DNA of 64,000 bases from Fidelibacterota bacterium (GTDB lineage: Bacteria > Fidelibacterota > Marinisomatia > SCGC-AAA003-L08 > D37C17): positions 127,338 through 191,337 of the forward strand of contig PBEF01000002.1 of NCBI GenBank assembly GCA_002717625.1. The letters are read 5' to 3'. The number at the start of each line of letters is the position of its first letter. The first letter of the stretch is position 1. This document shows positions 8,528-18,324 of this stretch, in pieces. The notes under the pieces are model-generated. The model made no database searches, had not been told where the DNA came from, and saw only the letters and a program-made list of their open reading frames with translations. The position numbers and the translations under genes are program-made.

Positions 8528-11500
8528 TTATAATATTAGATTTACTAAAGATACTACATCTATAATATCAATAGAGCCATTGTTATCTAAATCGCTAACT
8601 TCGCTTAATATACCTGAGTAATCACTTATATTATTTAAGATCAGGTTAATCATTACTATAACATCAAGAATATCAATTTCTTGATCAAAATTCAAATCTC
8701 CATCTATCATGTTATTGTTAAATGAAATTAGATTTTCTATAGTTTTACTAATGGGATTTCCATTATAGTCCAGTATTGTTAAAGTAACTGTATGGGGGCC
8801 ATTTGTTGTATATTCATGTGTTGGATTTTCTTCTATACTAGTATTTCCATCTCCAAAGTTCCATAAGAACCAACCAATATTACCTGTTGATTCATTCTCA
8901 AAAATAACAGAAGAAGGATTAATGTAATCTGATTGAATAATTGAAAAATCAGGGTTTACCATTGGCAGGTTATTGCTGTAGCTAATTTCTGTATGTATTA
9001 AATTGTTGATGTTGGGAGAATTTGGAGTTTTTATTTGAACAAAATAATAATCATTAGGTACTAGCAAGTTTTCATAATCATTAATATTTGTCCATTCACT
9101 CCATTCTATAACGCTAACATCATCAAAGCATGCCTTTGAAGAATCACTTTCGGGTACTTCAAGGTTTAGTCTGGTATCAAAAAAATAAGAGCCATCTCTA
9201 GGGTTTATATCACTATATATAGTGCTCCAATTAGAATCTCCATTGATATCTTCATCAAAAGAGTCTGTTCCTAAGCTAATAGATGAGCTTCTTGAACTAT
9301 AATACTTAATTTGGATGTTAGCTCCAGTTGCATTTTCTGATTTTATATTAGCTAATAAACCATGATTTAAATCATTTTTTATTCTTAGGCGGTGCTGAAA
9401 ATTTGTAATAATGTTATCACTGGAATTTATATTTCTATTTAGACATATAGATTGTTCTCCTTCATATGGATCGGATGAATCATAATATTCATCATCATTA
9501 TTCAAATTCCATAGTGTGCATCCTTCATTCTCCATGTTTCCAAACCATATCAGCTCTTTTCCTACTCTATATTCATAATCATTAGATAATGAGTCTACTG
9601 ATGAAAAACTTCCAAAATTATGTATCTTTATTGGATTGCTATAATAGTATGAATTTTCAGAATAGAATGATATAGAATTTTTAGATATTATATGCTTTTC
9701 ACTAATATTTGTTGAATCTAAAATCACATAACCTTTATGATCTAATCTATTTACATCAATATAGGTCCCTAACTCTTTAGACTTAAAAGCTAAATAATCT
9801 AAAATGTGCAGGCCTAATTTCCCCTCAGCTATATATGGAATATTTTCATCTATATAAACAGGGTCTATATTAAAGTCATAAATATTGAGAGTATCTATTG
9901 ATGAATTTAGTATAACAGAAGGAAAAGTTTCAGGATAAGATAAATCAAATACAAAATTGCCTAATGAATGTGCTATTAGTTTTCCATTATAAACTTCAAA
10001 TCCTTGAATTATATGAGGATGGTGTACTATTACTAAATCTGCACCATTATCAATAGCAAAATGGCGTATTTCTCTATCCCACATATGAGGGACATCTAAG
10101 AATAATGAATAATTTTCATCTTCGTTTGAAAAATCAGGGATATCCATTAATTCAACAATTTCATCAGGAGCAATGTAATTGTTTGTTTCAATGTTATCAA
10201 GAATAATATTATCATAATCTTGTCCTGGAGATGTTGAATATTCACTTCCTGCATGCATCTCAACAATGATAAAATCAGCTATATCATCAACGGCTTCTAT
10301 TTGTTGTAATAAATAGTAAGGAGTCATATAAGCAAAACCAGGCTTATTATAACCTGCATTTAAGTATGGTTGAGCATTATTATATTGTCCTGTCCTATCG
10401 CACGATGCAAGAAAAGCTATATTTAAACCATGACTATTGAATATTAATGGTTTATATGCTTCATATGAATTAGAGCCTGCTCCAGAATATAAAATATTAT
10501 GTTCATCTAAAATATTTTGAGTATTAATTAGTCCTTCAAGTCCATAGTCTATAGTATGATTATTGGCTAGAGAAACAATATCAATTCCAGCATATATAAG
10601 TCCTTGAATACTGCTTGGGTCTGCTTTAAATACAACAGATTTTGTAGGATGAGGTGTTCCATCAACTGTTAAAGGGCATTCTAAATTAGCTACGGTAATA
10701 TCTGCTTGTTCTCCTAAATATTCACGAGTATGTTCGAATATATACTCAACACCGTATTGGTCTATGATTCCTCCATTATTTTCATATTTACGCCCTAACA
10801 TTATATCTCCTACGAAGTTCATAGTTATAGGAAGAGATGAAAGTCCATATTCGAGTGTAATTGGTTCAGTGTCAAAACCAATATATCCATTATTGTCTGT
10901 AACTTGTAGAATAACATTGTAAATATGATTATCTTCAATGGTATATGTGTGTGAAGGGTTAGGGTCAGTACTGCTTTGACCATCTCCAAAATACCATAAA
11001 TATGAAAAACTATTGCTATCGTTGTCCTCAATAATACTACTAAAATCAATTGTTATTGAACGATTATTTATGAATCGTCTTGTATCTGCAATTTGATATT
11101 CTATTGTTACAATCGGTGAATAAGGAATAGAGTTAGTAATATCTACTAAATCATCAAAATATGATATGCTAGATACATCATTGTTATCTTTATCATTTAT
11201 ATAAACAACTTTTTCTATAAGAGGATAATAATCAAAGTATGCAAACCAATCATCAGCTATGGGCAATTGGAATATATTCCATTCATTCTCTGGAAATGCT
11301 CCTTGATATACAGTAATCCATTCTTCAATATCTAACTCTTGGGTTCCATAGAAAGAGTAATAAAGTGTGTTGACAGAATCTTGTAATGCTAAGCCAATAA
11401 TTTCACCAGTATCTTCAGAAAATGATGATATCTGCCATATCGTACCTTCATCTATTTGCTGATTATTAATCTCTTCAACTTTCCATGTGTTTCCAAATAA

Positions 11501-13252
11501 TTTCAGGCTCCCATATGAATCATAAAAAGTATTTACCGTATCAATACTCCATGATTCTGGATTTTGATCATGGTTTGGGAAAGATGATAAGTCAAGATTA
11601 TCGGTATCAAAATTTTGTATAATAATATTTTCAGAATGCCCTGTTACATTATTTGTTGTAGTATTGCTAAATTCACTTATGTTACCAAAGTGATCTATTG
11701 ATTTAATTGAGAATAAATAATCATTATCTGTATTAAGATTATAAACTGTACTTTCATTTGTTCTTATATCAATTAGGTCATCTAGGTTATTTTCATCCCA
11801 AAAATATGATTGATCTGTTATAGAGTCTTGATCAATATATATTCTATATGATTTAAAATTAGTATCGTCTGTGGGTGTCCAGTCTAGTTTTACATAATGT
11901 GCTCCATCAAAGCTTGTGGTAAGATCTTGAATTGTTTCAGGAGGAGTAGAATCAATATAGGTTCTCCAATTATTTAAATATCTTTTTGTTGCTTGTATGA
12001 AAGGTCTGTAATAATCTCTTATTATCATATAATTATTATCATATAATTGATAGATATTAATATTTGCTTGATTGAAAATTTCAGGTATTTCATCTAATTC
12101 TATTTGAATCCAAGGTTCATAAACTTCTCTGTTATCAAAGTAATTTCTTAAATAGAGCATTTGTACAGCATTATGAGGACCTAATAATTCATAAGCATGG
12201 GGAATTTCATAAGAGTCATCTTGTCCATGAAAATGAAATATGCTATCATAGTGAGCTTGATAATATTGGTCTACTCTTACAGTTTCATTAATTCCTAAGT
12301 ATGAAAAATAATTGCTAGTAATAGGTTCTTCATCAGTAAAATTAACAATATCTAGATGCTCATTTGAAACATCTCTAATAGGCTTATTTGCATAAGCAGC
12401 ATCATGTCCCCCAGATAATATTATTGAATTAAAGCCCTCATGACTTTGATTTTCGTCAAAACTATGCATATGAAGAACAATGGGGGAGTGAGGTCCTATG
12501 TTTATAAGTGAATCACATAAAACTTTATGAAATTCATGGAATACAGTATTGGTGTTTCTTGAAGGATCTGATAGAGATTTATCATTAGTATAATTACCTT
12601 GATTTGTCCATTTCACTTCTCTTCCTGCTCCAGATAGTAAATATGCAAAAGCATCTATTTCAAAAAATAAATCAAGGCTTACATATGGAGAAATGAAATC
12701 ATCATTAGGATGAGGAACTTGGACTACAACTTGCTTATTTATTGCTGTTGGATTAATAATATAAAGCCCCCAGCCATTATTAAAGCTGCCATATACATCA
12801 TCTAAATCAGTACCTTCTAAATTAGAATCATAATAAGTCGAATCTAAATTTTCTCTTAGTAGATAATATGTTTTATTATAAACCGTATCTGAAAATTCAA
12901 CAATATCATAATTAAATGAATTTGTAGAATCTAAAAGCATTTCATTTACTTGATTAAAGTCATTATTTATAAAGTGTGTAAATATACTATTCCAGTAATT
13001 TAATGTTTCAGATTCAGGAGGGATGATTTGGTAATTCCCAAATCCATTTGTTTGAATATCAATAGAGTCAGGAGGATAAATATTATAACCTTCAGATGCG
13101 ATTCCCTCAGATATATGGCTGATATAATTATCATATAAACAGTTCGAGCATTCTCCAGATATAAATCCTCTCAAACTACCTTCTTCATATATTATTTGTG
13201 AAAATAAATAAGAAAATGATAATAAAACAGATAGACATATTGTATATAGCAT
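8528..13252 (-). CDS. Giant secreted protein: unknown N-domain, FN3, PKD, CapA-like metallophosphatase, PKD, dockerin-like tail
   Basis: A 1574-residue exported protein (signal at residues 1-19, ending LFSQ). An uncharacterised N-terminal domain (about 20-440) carries PHPNDD and HMHSFDE. It is followed by a fibronectin type III domain (about 443-535, DLTTSFDGAHYVKLDWTP). A beta-rich region leads to a first PKD domain (WYFGDGQSS, near 754). A CapA/PGA-capsule-type calcineurin-like domain spans about 806-1120, with GDIMLGR, NLECPL, SLANNHTIDYG, HHPHIIQGFE and HSLGNFVFD. A carbohydrate-binding-like beta region, a second PKD (WNFGDGNTS, near 1461) and a dockerin-like pair (from about 1516) complete it. 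CapA proteins act on poly-gamma-glutamate capsules, but the substrate here is unknown. Confidence 0.8.
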   Translation of the reverse strand: MLYTICLSVLLSFSYLFSQIIYEEGSLRGFISGECSNCLYDNYISHISEGIASEGYNIYPPDSIDIQTNGFGNYQIIPPESETLNYWNSIFTHFINNDFNQVNEMLLDSTNSFNYDIVEFSDTVYNKTYYLLRENLDSTYYDSNLEGTDLDDVYGSFNNGWGLYIINPTAINKQVVVQVPHPNDDFISPYVSLDLFFEIDAFAYLLSGAGREVKWTNQGNYTNDKSLSDPSRNTNTVFHEFHKVLCDSLINIGPHSPIVLHMHSFDENQSHEGFNSIILSGGHDAAYANKPIRDVSNEHLDIVNFTDEEPITSNYFSYLGINETVRVDQYYQAHYDSIFHFHGQDDSYEIPHAYELLGPHNAVQMLYLRNYFDNREVYEPWIQIELDEIPEIFNQANINIYQLYDNNYMIIRDYYRPFIQATKRYLNNWRTYIDSTPPETIQDLTTSFDGAHYVKLDWTPTDDTNFKSYRIYIDQDSITDQSYFWDENNLDDLIDIRTNESTVYNLNTDNDYLFSIKSIDHFGNISEFSNTTTNNVTGHSENIIIQNFDTDNLDLSSFPNHDQNPESWSIDTVNTFYDSYGSLKLFGNTWKVEEINNQQIDEGTIWQISSFSEDTGEIIGLALQDSVNTLYYSFYGTQELDIEEWITVYQGAFPENEWNIFQLPIADDWFAYFDYYPLIEKVVYINDKDNNDVSSISYFDDLVDITNSIPYSPIVTIEYQIADTRRFINNRSITIDFSSIIEDNDSNSFSYLWYFGDGQSSTDPNPSHTYTIEDNHIYNVILQVTDNNGYIGFDTEPITLEYGLSSLPITMNFVGDIMLGRKYENNGGIIDQYGVEYIFEHTREYLGEQADITVANLECPLTVDGTPHPTKSVVFKADPSSIQGLIYAGIDIVSLANNHTIDYGLEGLINTQNILDEHNILYSGAGSNSYEAYKPLIFNSHGLNIAFLASCDRTGQYNNAQPYLNAGYNKPGFAYMTPYYLLQQIEAVDDIADFIIVEMHAGSEYSTSPGQDYDNIILDNIETNNYIAPDEIVELMDIPDFSNEDENYSLFLDVPHMWDREIRHFAIDNGADLVIVHHPHIIQGFEVYNGKLIAHSLGNFVFDLSYPETFPSVILNSSIDTLNIYDFNIDPVYIDENIPYIAEGKLGLHILDYLAFKSKELGTYIDVNRLDHKGYVILDSTNISEKHIISKNSISFYSENSYYYSNPIKIHNFGSFSSVDSLSNDYEYRVGKELIWFGNMENEGCTLWNLNNDDEYYDSSDPYEGEQSICLNRNINSSDNIITNFQHRLRIKNDLNHGLLANIKSENATGANIQIKYYSSRSSSISLGTDSFDEDINGDSNWSTIYSDINPRDGSYFFDTRLNLEVPESDSSKACFDDVSVIEWSEWTNINDYENLLVPNDYYFVQIKTPNSPNINNLIHTEISYSNNLPMVNPDFSIIQSDYINPSSVIFENESTGNIGWFLWNFGDGNTSIEENPTHEYTTNGPHTVTLTILDYNGNPISKTIENLISFNNNMIDGDLNFDQEIDILDVIVMINLILNNISDYSGILSEVSDLDNNGSIDIIDVVSLVNLIL

Positions 13253-13352
13253 AAAAATAATTTATTTAAATTTATTTAAATAAAAAACTATCGTTACAGT
13301 TAGTTACTACATGTGTTTTTTATAATTATAAATGAATTATTAGCTATTTTTA

Positions 13353-13616
13353 TTAATTAATAGTTCTTGTTTTCGATTCTTCGTTAGGCGCATGCCATGC
13401 TTTGCAATTTTCACACCATATTTCATTTTCAACTTCTTCTGTAATATCATGATATGTATTACAATTTTGACACCATCTTTTTGTAGAGTCAATTGTTTCA
13501 GTTGTTATAAAACGATAAACAAAGCTAGCAAAGAAACCAATGAAACAAACTAAAAAAAGTGTTCCAATAATATTAGAAAAGCTAATTCCATTACTTTTTA
13601 TTACTTTTTTACCCAT
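13353..13616 (-). CDS. Small membrane protein with two CxxC zinc-ribbon-like motifs
   Basis: An 87-residue protein with a single membrane segment (about residues 13-35). It is followed by a short hydrophilic domain containing RWCQNCNTYHD and IWCENCKAWHA, two CxxC pairs (49-52 and 68-71), each with a nearby His. The arrangement suggests one zinc-binding ribbon; topology cannot be settled from sequence. No family is recognised. It is monocistronic-looking, 37 bp downstream of the small Cys-rich peptide gene on the same strand. Confidence 0.65.
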   Translation of the reverse strand: MGKKVIKSNGISFSNIIGTLFLVCFIGFFASFVYRFITTETIDSTKRWCQNCNTYHDITEEVENEIWCENCKAWHAPNEESKTRTIN

Positions 13617-13653
13617 TTATAAATTTAGTTAAATATGCTCAATAAAAAAAGTT

Positions 13654-13941
13654 TTAAGCATTAGCGCAATAGCTGTAGCAACACAGGTACTGTTCTATAC
13701 TTAAAAAACAAGATCCCCCAATATGCTCATATATATTTTTTGTATCATTATATTTAGAATCTTTAAGTAGCTTAAATTCTAACATTACATTACCTTGTAA
13801 CTCTTTGAATTCAACGAATTTATACCTACCTGTACCAAATTCTGTTTTTAGCACGATATCGGATTTTTCATTGCATAATATTTTAATATATTTCTTTTCA
13901 TCTATTTGGTTGTTTTTATTATTTCTTGTTATGTTTTTCAT
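13654..13941 (-). CDS. Small protein with Gly-Gly and Cys-rich C-terminus, function unknown
   Basis: A 95-residue hypothetical protein. A good ribosome binding site (AAGGGAG on the minus strand) sits 5-6 nt before the ATG, which argues that it is translated. Residues 1-74 are charged and mixed alpha/beta with no signal peptide. Gly75-Gly76 is followed by a 19-residue tail that carries four Cys and ends YLCCYSYCANA. The layout recalls a leader-GG-core precursor of a ribosomally made modified peptide. However, no modification enzyme or transporter lies nearby, and a structural metal- or disulfide-binding tail is equally possible. Confidence 0.6.
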   Translation of the reverse strand: MKNITRNNKNNQIDEKKYIKILCNEKSDIVLKTEFGTGRYKFVEFKELQGNVMLEFKLLKDSKYNDTKNIYEHIGGSCFLSIEQYLCCYSYCANA

Positions 13942-13993
13942 GATAACTCCCTTTTAACTTTTGCATATTATATGTAGATAATAATATCTAAAT

Positions 13994-14038
13994 TGTGATA
14001 AGAGACACATAGTTATAAATAGTGTGATATATATCAAA
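13994..14038 (+). promoter_or_regulatory. Two CRP/FNR-type inverted repeats upstream of acs
   Basis: Two sequences resembling the TGTGA-N6-TCACA family site precede the acs start. One is at 13994-14009 (TGTGA, six bases, ACACA). The other is at 14023-14038 (TGTGA, six bases, TCAAA) and contains the perfect 12-bp palindrome TGATATATATCA. Their centres are 29 bp apart, near three helical turns. Whether this organism has a CRP/FNR-family regulator cannot be seen in the window. The second site is only 13 bp from the start codon, so if functional it would more likely repress. An AT-rich background makes chance matches possible. Confidence 0.35.
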
Positions 14039-14051
14039 AAAAAGGATTTTT

Positions 14052-15956
14052 ATGTATAAAGATAGTAATAAAGCTCATATTAAAAACAATGCAGATTATC
14101 TGAAATCTTATGAATATTCTATTGCTAATAAAGATTCGTTTTGGTCTCAAGTTGGTAATAGAATTAGTTGGTTTGAAAAATGGAATACAGTATCAAATGT
14201 TGATTATAAAAAAGCACATATTAAATGGTTCGAAGGGGGAAAATTAAATGTGTCATATAATTGTCTTGATAGGCATGTTGAAAATGGATGTGGTGATAAT
14301 ATAGCATTGATTTGGGAAGGTAATGATCCCTCTGAAGATAAAACATTTACTTATTCTGAATTGTTAGAGAAAGTGTCTAAATTTTCTAATGCTTTAAAAA
14401 AAATGAATGTAAAAAAAGGCGATAGGGTTTGCATTTATATGCAAATGGTTCCAGAATTAACAATAGCAATGCTGGCATGTGCTAGAATAGGAGCCATTCA
14501 TTCAATAGTATTTGGAGCATTCTCATCGGATTCTTTATCTGATAGAATCAATGATTCAGAATGTAAAATTGTTATTACTCAAGATACTGGTGTTAGAGGA
14601 ATTAAAACTGATATCCCTATGAAGTCTAATGTAGATAAAGCTCTTTCATCTTGTCCGTCTGTAGATAACGTTGTTGTTGTTAATAGAACAGGTACAACAA
14701 TAAGTATGAATCAAAAAAGAGATGTTTGGTGGCATGATATTATAAAAGAGACATCTTCTTATTGTAAACCTGAAATTATGGATGCTGAAGATCCTCTATT
14801 TATTTTATATACATCAGGATCAACAGGTAAGCCTAAAGGAGTATTACATACGACAGGAGGTTATCTTGTTTATGCATCCTATACACATGAAATAATATTT
14901 GATTACCATAGAGGTGATATTTATTGGTGTACTGCTGATATAGGTTGGATAACAGGTCATTCTTATATTGTGTATGGCCCTCTTTCTAATTGTGCAACAA
15001 CAATGATGTTTGAAGGAGTCCCTAATTATCCTGATTTTGGTAGATTTTGGCAGGTAGTAGATAAGCATAAAGTTAATATTTTTTATACTGCTCCAACGGC
15101 ACTTCGAGCATTAATGAAAGAAGGAAATGAATTTGTAGAAAAACATGATAGGTCATCACTTAAGTTATTGGGTACTGTAGGTGAAACTATAAAAGAGCCC
15201 GAGTGGAAATGGTATTTTAATATAGTAGGTGAGAAACAATGTCCTATAGTAGATACTTGGTGGCAAACAGAAACAGGAGGTATTATGATATCTCCTATTC
15301 CTGCTGTAACTAAGCTGAAGCCAGGTTCTGCAACATTCCCATTCTTTGGCATTAAGCCTGTAGTCTTAGATGAAAAAGGCATTGAATTAAAAGGCAACTC
15401 AATTAAAGGTTTACTTGCTATAAAAACATCTTGGCCAGGGCAGATGAGAACGATATATGGTGACCATGATAGGTTTTATAATACATATTTTTCTCAGTTC
15501 CCAGGATATTATTTTACTGGAGATGGTGTTACGGTAGATGATGAAGGATATTATTGGATTACTGGTAGAGTAGATGATGTTTTGAATGTTTCAGGACATA
15601 GATTAGGAACAGCAGAAATAGAGGGAGCAATAGGTTCTCATATGAATGTTGCTGAAGCTGCAGTTGTTGGTTACCCCCATGATATAAAGGGACAAGGAAT
15701 TTATGCTTATGTAACATTAATGACAGGTGTTGAAGAAGATGATGAAATAAATGGTGAAATAAAGAAGAAAGTACGTAAAATTATAGGGCCTCATGCAACA
15801 CCAGATAAAATAAAGTTTACACCAGCATTACCTAAAACACGTTCTGGTAAAATCATGAGAAGAATTTTAAGAAAAATAGCTGAAGGTGATACTGAAAATT
15901 TAGGGGATATATCAACTTTAGCAGATCCCTCAGTAGTTGAAAAATTATTACAGTAA
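14052..15956 (+). CDS. acs: Acetyl-CoA synthetase (AMP-forming)
   Basis: A 634-residue cytoplasmic enzyme that activates acetate to acetyl-CoA through acetyl-AMP. The AMP-binding P-loop [11 protein letters not shown], the substrate-site TWWQTETGG, the hinge region ([24 protein letters not shown]) and the C-terminal [11 protein letters not shown], with the Lys that protein acetyltransferases modify, are all present. Length is typical for the family. The ATG is preceded by AAAAGGA. A small DUF998-like membrane gene follows after 6 bp and an AlkA-type glycosylase after that, an apparent three-gene operon. Regulation by a CRP/FNR-type factor is suggested by upstream inverted repeats. Confidence 0.97.
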   Translation: MYKDSNKAHIKNNADYLKSYEYSIANKDSFWSQVGNRISWFEKWNTVSNVDYKKAHIKWFEGGKLNVSYNCLDRHVENGCGDNIALIWEGNDPSEDKTFTYSELLEKVSKFSNALKKMNVKKGDRVCIYMQMVPELTIAMLACARIGAIHSIVFGAFSSDSLSDRINDSECKIVITQDTGVRGIKTDIPMKSNVDKALSSCPSVDNVVVVNRTGTTISMNQKRDVWWHDIIKETSSYCKPEIMDAEDPLFILYTSGSTGKPKGVLHTTGGYLVYASYTHEIIFDYHRGDIYWCTADIGWITGHSYIVYGPLSNCATTMMFEGVPNYPDFGRFWQVVDKHKVNIFYTAPTALRALMKEGNEFVEKHDRSSLKLLGTVGETIKEPEWKWYFNIVGEKQCPIVDTWWQTETGGIMISPIPAVTKLKPGSATFPFFGIKPVVLDEKGIELKGNSIKGLLAIKTSWPGQMRTIYGDHDRFYNTYFSQFPGYYFTGDGVTVDDEGYYWITGRVDDVLNVSGHRLGTAEIEGAIGSHMNVAEAAVVGYPHDIKGQGIYAYVTLMTGVEEDDEINGEIKKKVRKIIGPHATPDKIKFTPALPKTRSGKIMRRILRKIAEGDTENLGDISTLADPSVVEKLLQ

Positions 15957-15962
15957 AGAATT

Positions 15963-16646
15963 ATGATGGATAAAAGATTTTGGATTAATGACATGCCTAA
16001 ATATTCAATGATGATATTCATTGTCTTAAATCTTGCCGCTATGTTTTTCTACCCAGGAGGAAATATTAATAATCCAAATCAAATAGGTTATTCTTTTATA
16101 CATAATTTTTTTAGCGACCTTGGTATGACAGTTAGCCATTCTAATGAAAATAATATGCTCTCATGTGTACTATTTAATTCTAGTTTGTGTTTATCAGGTT
16201 TATGTTTTGGTATGTTATTTTATACAGTGCGAAATTCTTTTGGAGATTATAAATTTTTATCTTTATTTGCAACATTCTTAGGTTTATATGGCTCTATATC
16301 CTATATAGGTGTTGCTTTTACTCCTTCTAATTTATATTTGTCTGCACATATCTTTTTTGCGCATTGGATTTTTAGATCTTTATTTGCCGCATCTATGATA
16401 TATTCTATTTTAATTTTTAAAACAAAAAAGTTTGAGAATAAGTATGCATATGGATTTATAACTTTTGGATTTATGGTTTTAGGTTATATTTTATATTCAG
16501 AATTATATTTAGGTGACCCAAGATTATTTCCTGAGCAATTAATGAATCATGTTGTTGCGCAAAAAGTTATAGCGTTTTGGATTTTTATATCTATATATAT
16601 GTATTCTAGAGGATTAAGTCAGTATTTACTTGAAATTAATGAATAG
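15963..16646 (+). CDS. DUF998-like integral membrane protein
   Basis: A 227-residue protein with six or seven predicted membrane helices. It opens with a long first loop containing FYPGGN and FIHNFFSDLGMTVS, the (FxxDLG) pattern seen in DUF998-type proteins, followed by helices separated by very short loops (ISYIGVAFTPSNLYLSAH). No enzyme motif is recognised. It starts 6 bp after the acs stop, so it is probably co-transcribed. The first two codons are ATGATG, so the start is ambiguous by one residue. Confidence 0.6.
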   Translation: MMDKRFWINDMPKYSMMIFIVLNLAAMFFYPGGNINNPNQIGYSFIHNFFSDLGMTVSHSNENNMLSCVLFNSSLCLSGLCFGMLFYTVRNSFGDYKFLSLFATFLGLYGSISYIGVAFTPSNLYLSAHIFFAHWIFRSLFAASMIYSILIFKTKKFENKYAYGFITFGFMVLGYILYSELYLGDPRLFPEQLMNHVVAQKVIAFWIFISIYMYSRGLSQYLLEINE

Positions 16647-16657
16647 GATTATTTTAA

Positions 16658-17269
16658 TTGAAAGAAAATATTATTGATAATGCTATAGAGCATCTTAGAA
16701 AAGACCCTTATCTTTATAAATTGATTTTAAATCAAGAAAGACCACATTTCAAGAAACCTGAAACTCCATTTTATGCATTATCTAAAACTATTATTTTTCA
16801 ACAATTAAGCGGAAAATCTGCGGATAGCATTCATAAACGTTTTTTGTCTTTATGTAATGATAACCCATCAGAGAAATTTATTATCAAGATAGATGATTCG
16901 GATCTGAAATCAATAGGGCTTTCACACCAAAAAATAAAATATTTAAAAGCATTATCTTCTTTTTTTTTAGAAAATGATTCAATTGATTTTAATGATTTAT
17001 CAGATAAGGAAATATCAGAAAAATTAATTCAAATTAAAGGTATAGGACAGTGGACTATAGATATGTTTCTAATGTTTACATTATTAAGGACAAATATACT
17101 TCCTATTGGAGATTTGGCTATTAAAAAAGGTTTTAAGATACTTTATGAGCTTGATGAATTGCCAACGCCTGAATTTATGTTAAATAGATCAAAAAAATGG
17201 AACCCTTATAAAACAATAGCATCAATTTATATATGGGGTCTAATTGATAATGAAGATGATAATTGGTAG
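16658..17269 (+). CDS. DNA-3-methyladenine glycosylase, AlkA-like (HhH-GPD)
   Basis: A 203-residue base-excision repair glycosylase that removes alkylated purines. It shows the helix-hairpin-helix LIQIKGIGQWTIDM (about 123-136) and the catalytic Asp152 in ILPIGDLAIKKG. The segment ALSKTIIFQQLSGKSAD is the usual AlkA substrate-pocket helix. It lacks the N-terminal domain of E. coli AlkA and matches the short single-core form common outside enterobacteria. It uses a TTG start 11 bp after the upstream gene and converges with a secreted-protein gene 4 bp beyond its stop. Confidence 0.9.
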   Translation: MKENIIDNAIEHLRKDPYLYKLILNQERPHFKKPETPFYALSKTIIFQQLSGKSADSIHKRFLSLCNDNPSEKFIIKIDDSDLKSIGLSHQKIKYLKALSSFFLENDSIDFNDLSDKEISEKLIQIKGIGQWTIDMFLMFTLLRTNILPIGDLAIKKGFKILYELDELPTPEFMLNRSKKWNPYKTIASIYIWGLIDNEDDNW

Positions 17270-17273
17270 CTTT

Positions 17274-18266
17274 TTATTCTAGGATTATATTAACAATTTG
17301 TACGATATCTAGTATATTAACAATTCCATCACTATTTATATCAGCAGCTTCAATAGCTTGATCTATTCCTAGTATCATATTGATTGTTAGTATTATATCT
17401 AATATGTTTACAATGCTATCATTATTAACATCCCCTGATATAGTAGCATTTGGACAATAATTTCCATCTGGAGCTAATTGAGGAATTTTTAGATTTGGAT
17501 TTGTAATTAATCCATGCATAATCACATCTGTAGTTTCAAAAAGTTCAGGTGTGCATAATTCCCATTCATTATCTATACCGTTACAGGTTTGAATATCATC
17601 TAGGATACCCATATGCGATACAATACACCAATATAAATATTCAATGGCCATACATTCGTAATCGCATGTCCAGTCATCGTAGTGATACCAAGCTTCTTCT
17701 GGATAATTATTAGGAACATTTAAAAATTGACCACCTCTAGCAATATCCATTGCATCAGACATAATTGATGAATTTGGAGAAATATTAAATTCATCAGGAT
17801 ACAGGGAAACATGACCTACATGATTTATTGTATGAAGAATTTCTTCAACAGAAGCATCATCTCCCCAGTGTCCTGGTTGTGATGGATCTATTTCATTTCT
17901 AAATAGAACAGCGGAAACACCATTTCCATTGTAATTATTTTCAAAAGAATTCATACAAGAATTTCCATCTGAAGTAAAAATCGGCATTAATGCTTCTCTA
18001 GAAGATAACCTGTTTTTTAATGCTTGATCATCTACTATGCCATCTTCATTATTATCTAATAGTTCAGCAGCAACTGCAGCGGCATGTAATACTTTATCAT
18101 CAGATATTCCTGATTGTGCATAAATATCAAAACAATCAAGAACTCGGATATATTTACTAAAACAGCTTAAAGCAGAGTTGTTCGGATTTGGATTAGTTTC
18201 AATATCAAAACAAACCTCATTTTGAGATAGTAGAATAACCGGTAGTATAAAAAATAAAATACGCAT
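17274..18266 (-). CDS. Secreted uncharacterised protein with degenerate EExxH motif, EF-hand-like loop and dockerin-like tail
   Basis: A 330-residue exported protein (signal about 1-15). The body contains an EF-hand-like loop (DNNEDGIVDD, 71-80), a His-rich SVEEILHTINHVGH (139-152), a MDIARGGQF segment and several Cys (CDYECM). The His cluster recalls a zincin helix, but there is no true HExxH, so metallopeptidase activity is only a guess. I believe similar uncharacterised proteins occur in marine bacteria and algae, from memory. Residues about 276-330 are the dockerin-like pair (GDVNNDSIVNILD, ADINSDGIVNILD). It is divergent from the GH18 gene with 58 bp between starts. Confidence 0.6.
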   Translation of the reverse strand: MRILFFILPVILLSQNEVCFDIETNPNPNNSALSCFSKYIRVLDCFDIYAQSGISDDKVLHAAAVAAELLDNNEDGIVDDQALKNRLSSREALMPIFTSDGNSCMNSFENNYNGNGVSAVLFRNEIDPSQPGHWGDDASVEEILHTINHVGHVSLYPDEFNISPNSSIMSDAMDIARGGQFLNVPNNYPEEAWYHYDDWTCDYECMAIEYLYWCIVSHMGILDDIQTCNGIDNEWELCTPELFETTDVIMHGLITNPNLKIPQLAPDGNYCPNATISGDVNNDSIVNILDIILTINMILGIDQAIEAADINSDGIVNILDIVQIVNIILE

Positions 18267-18324
18267 AGAATCACTTTAAAATAAGTATATATTATTAGTA
18301 AGAAATATACTATAAAAATATAAT

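Noticed and set aside
7945-13252. Possible prophage island around the Gp157-like gene
   Set aside because: No integrase, capsid, terminase, lysis or attachment-site repeats; the neighbours are cellular genes.
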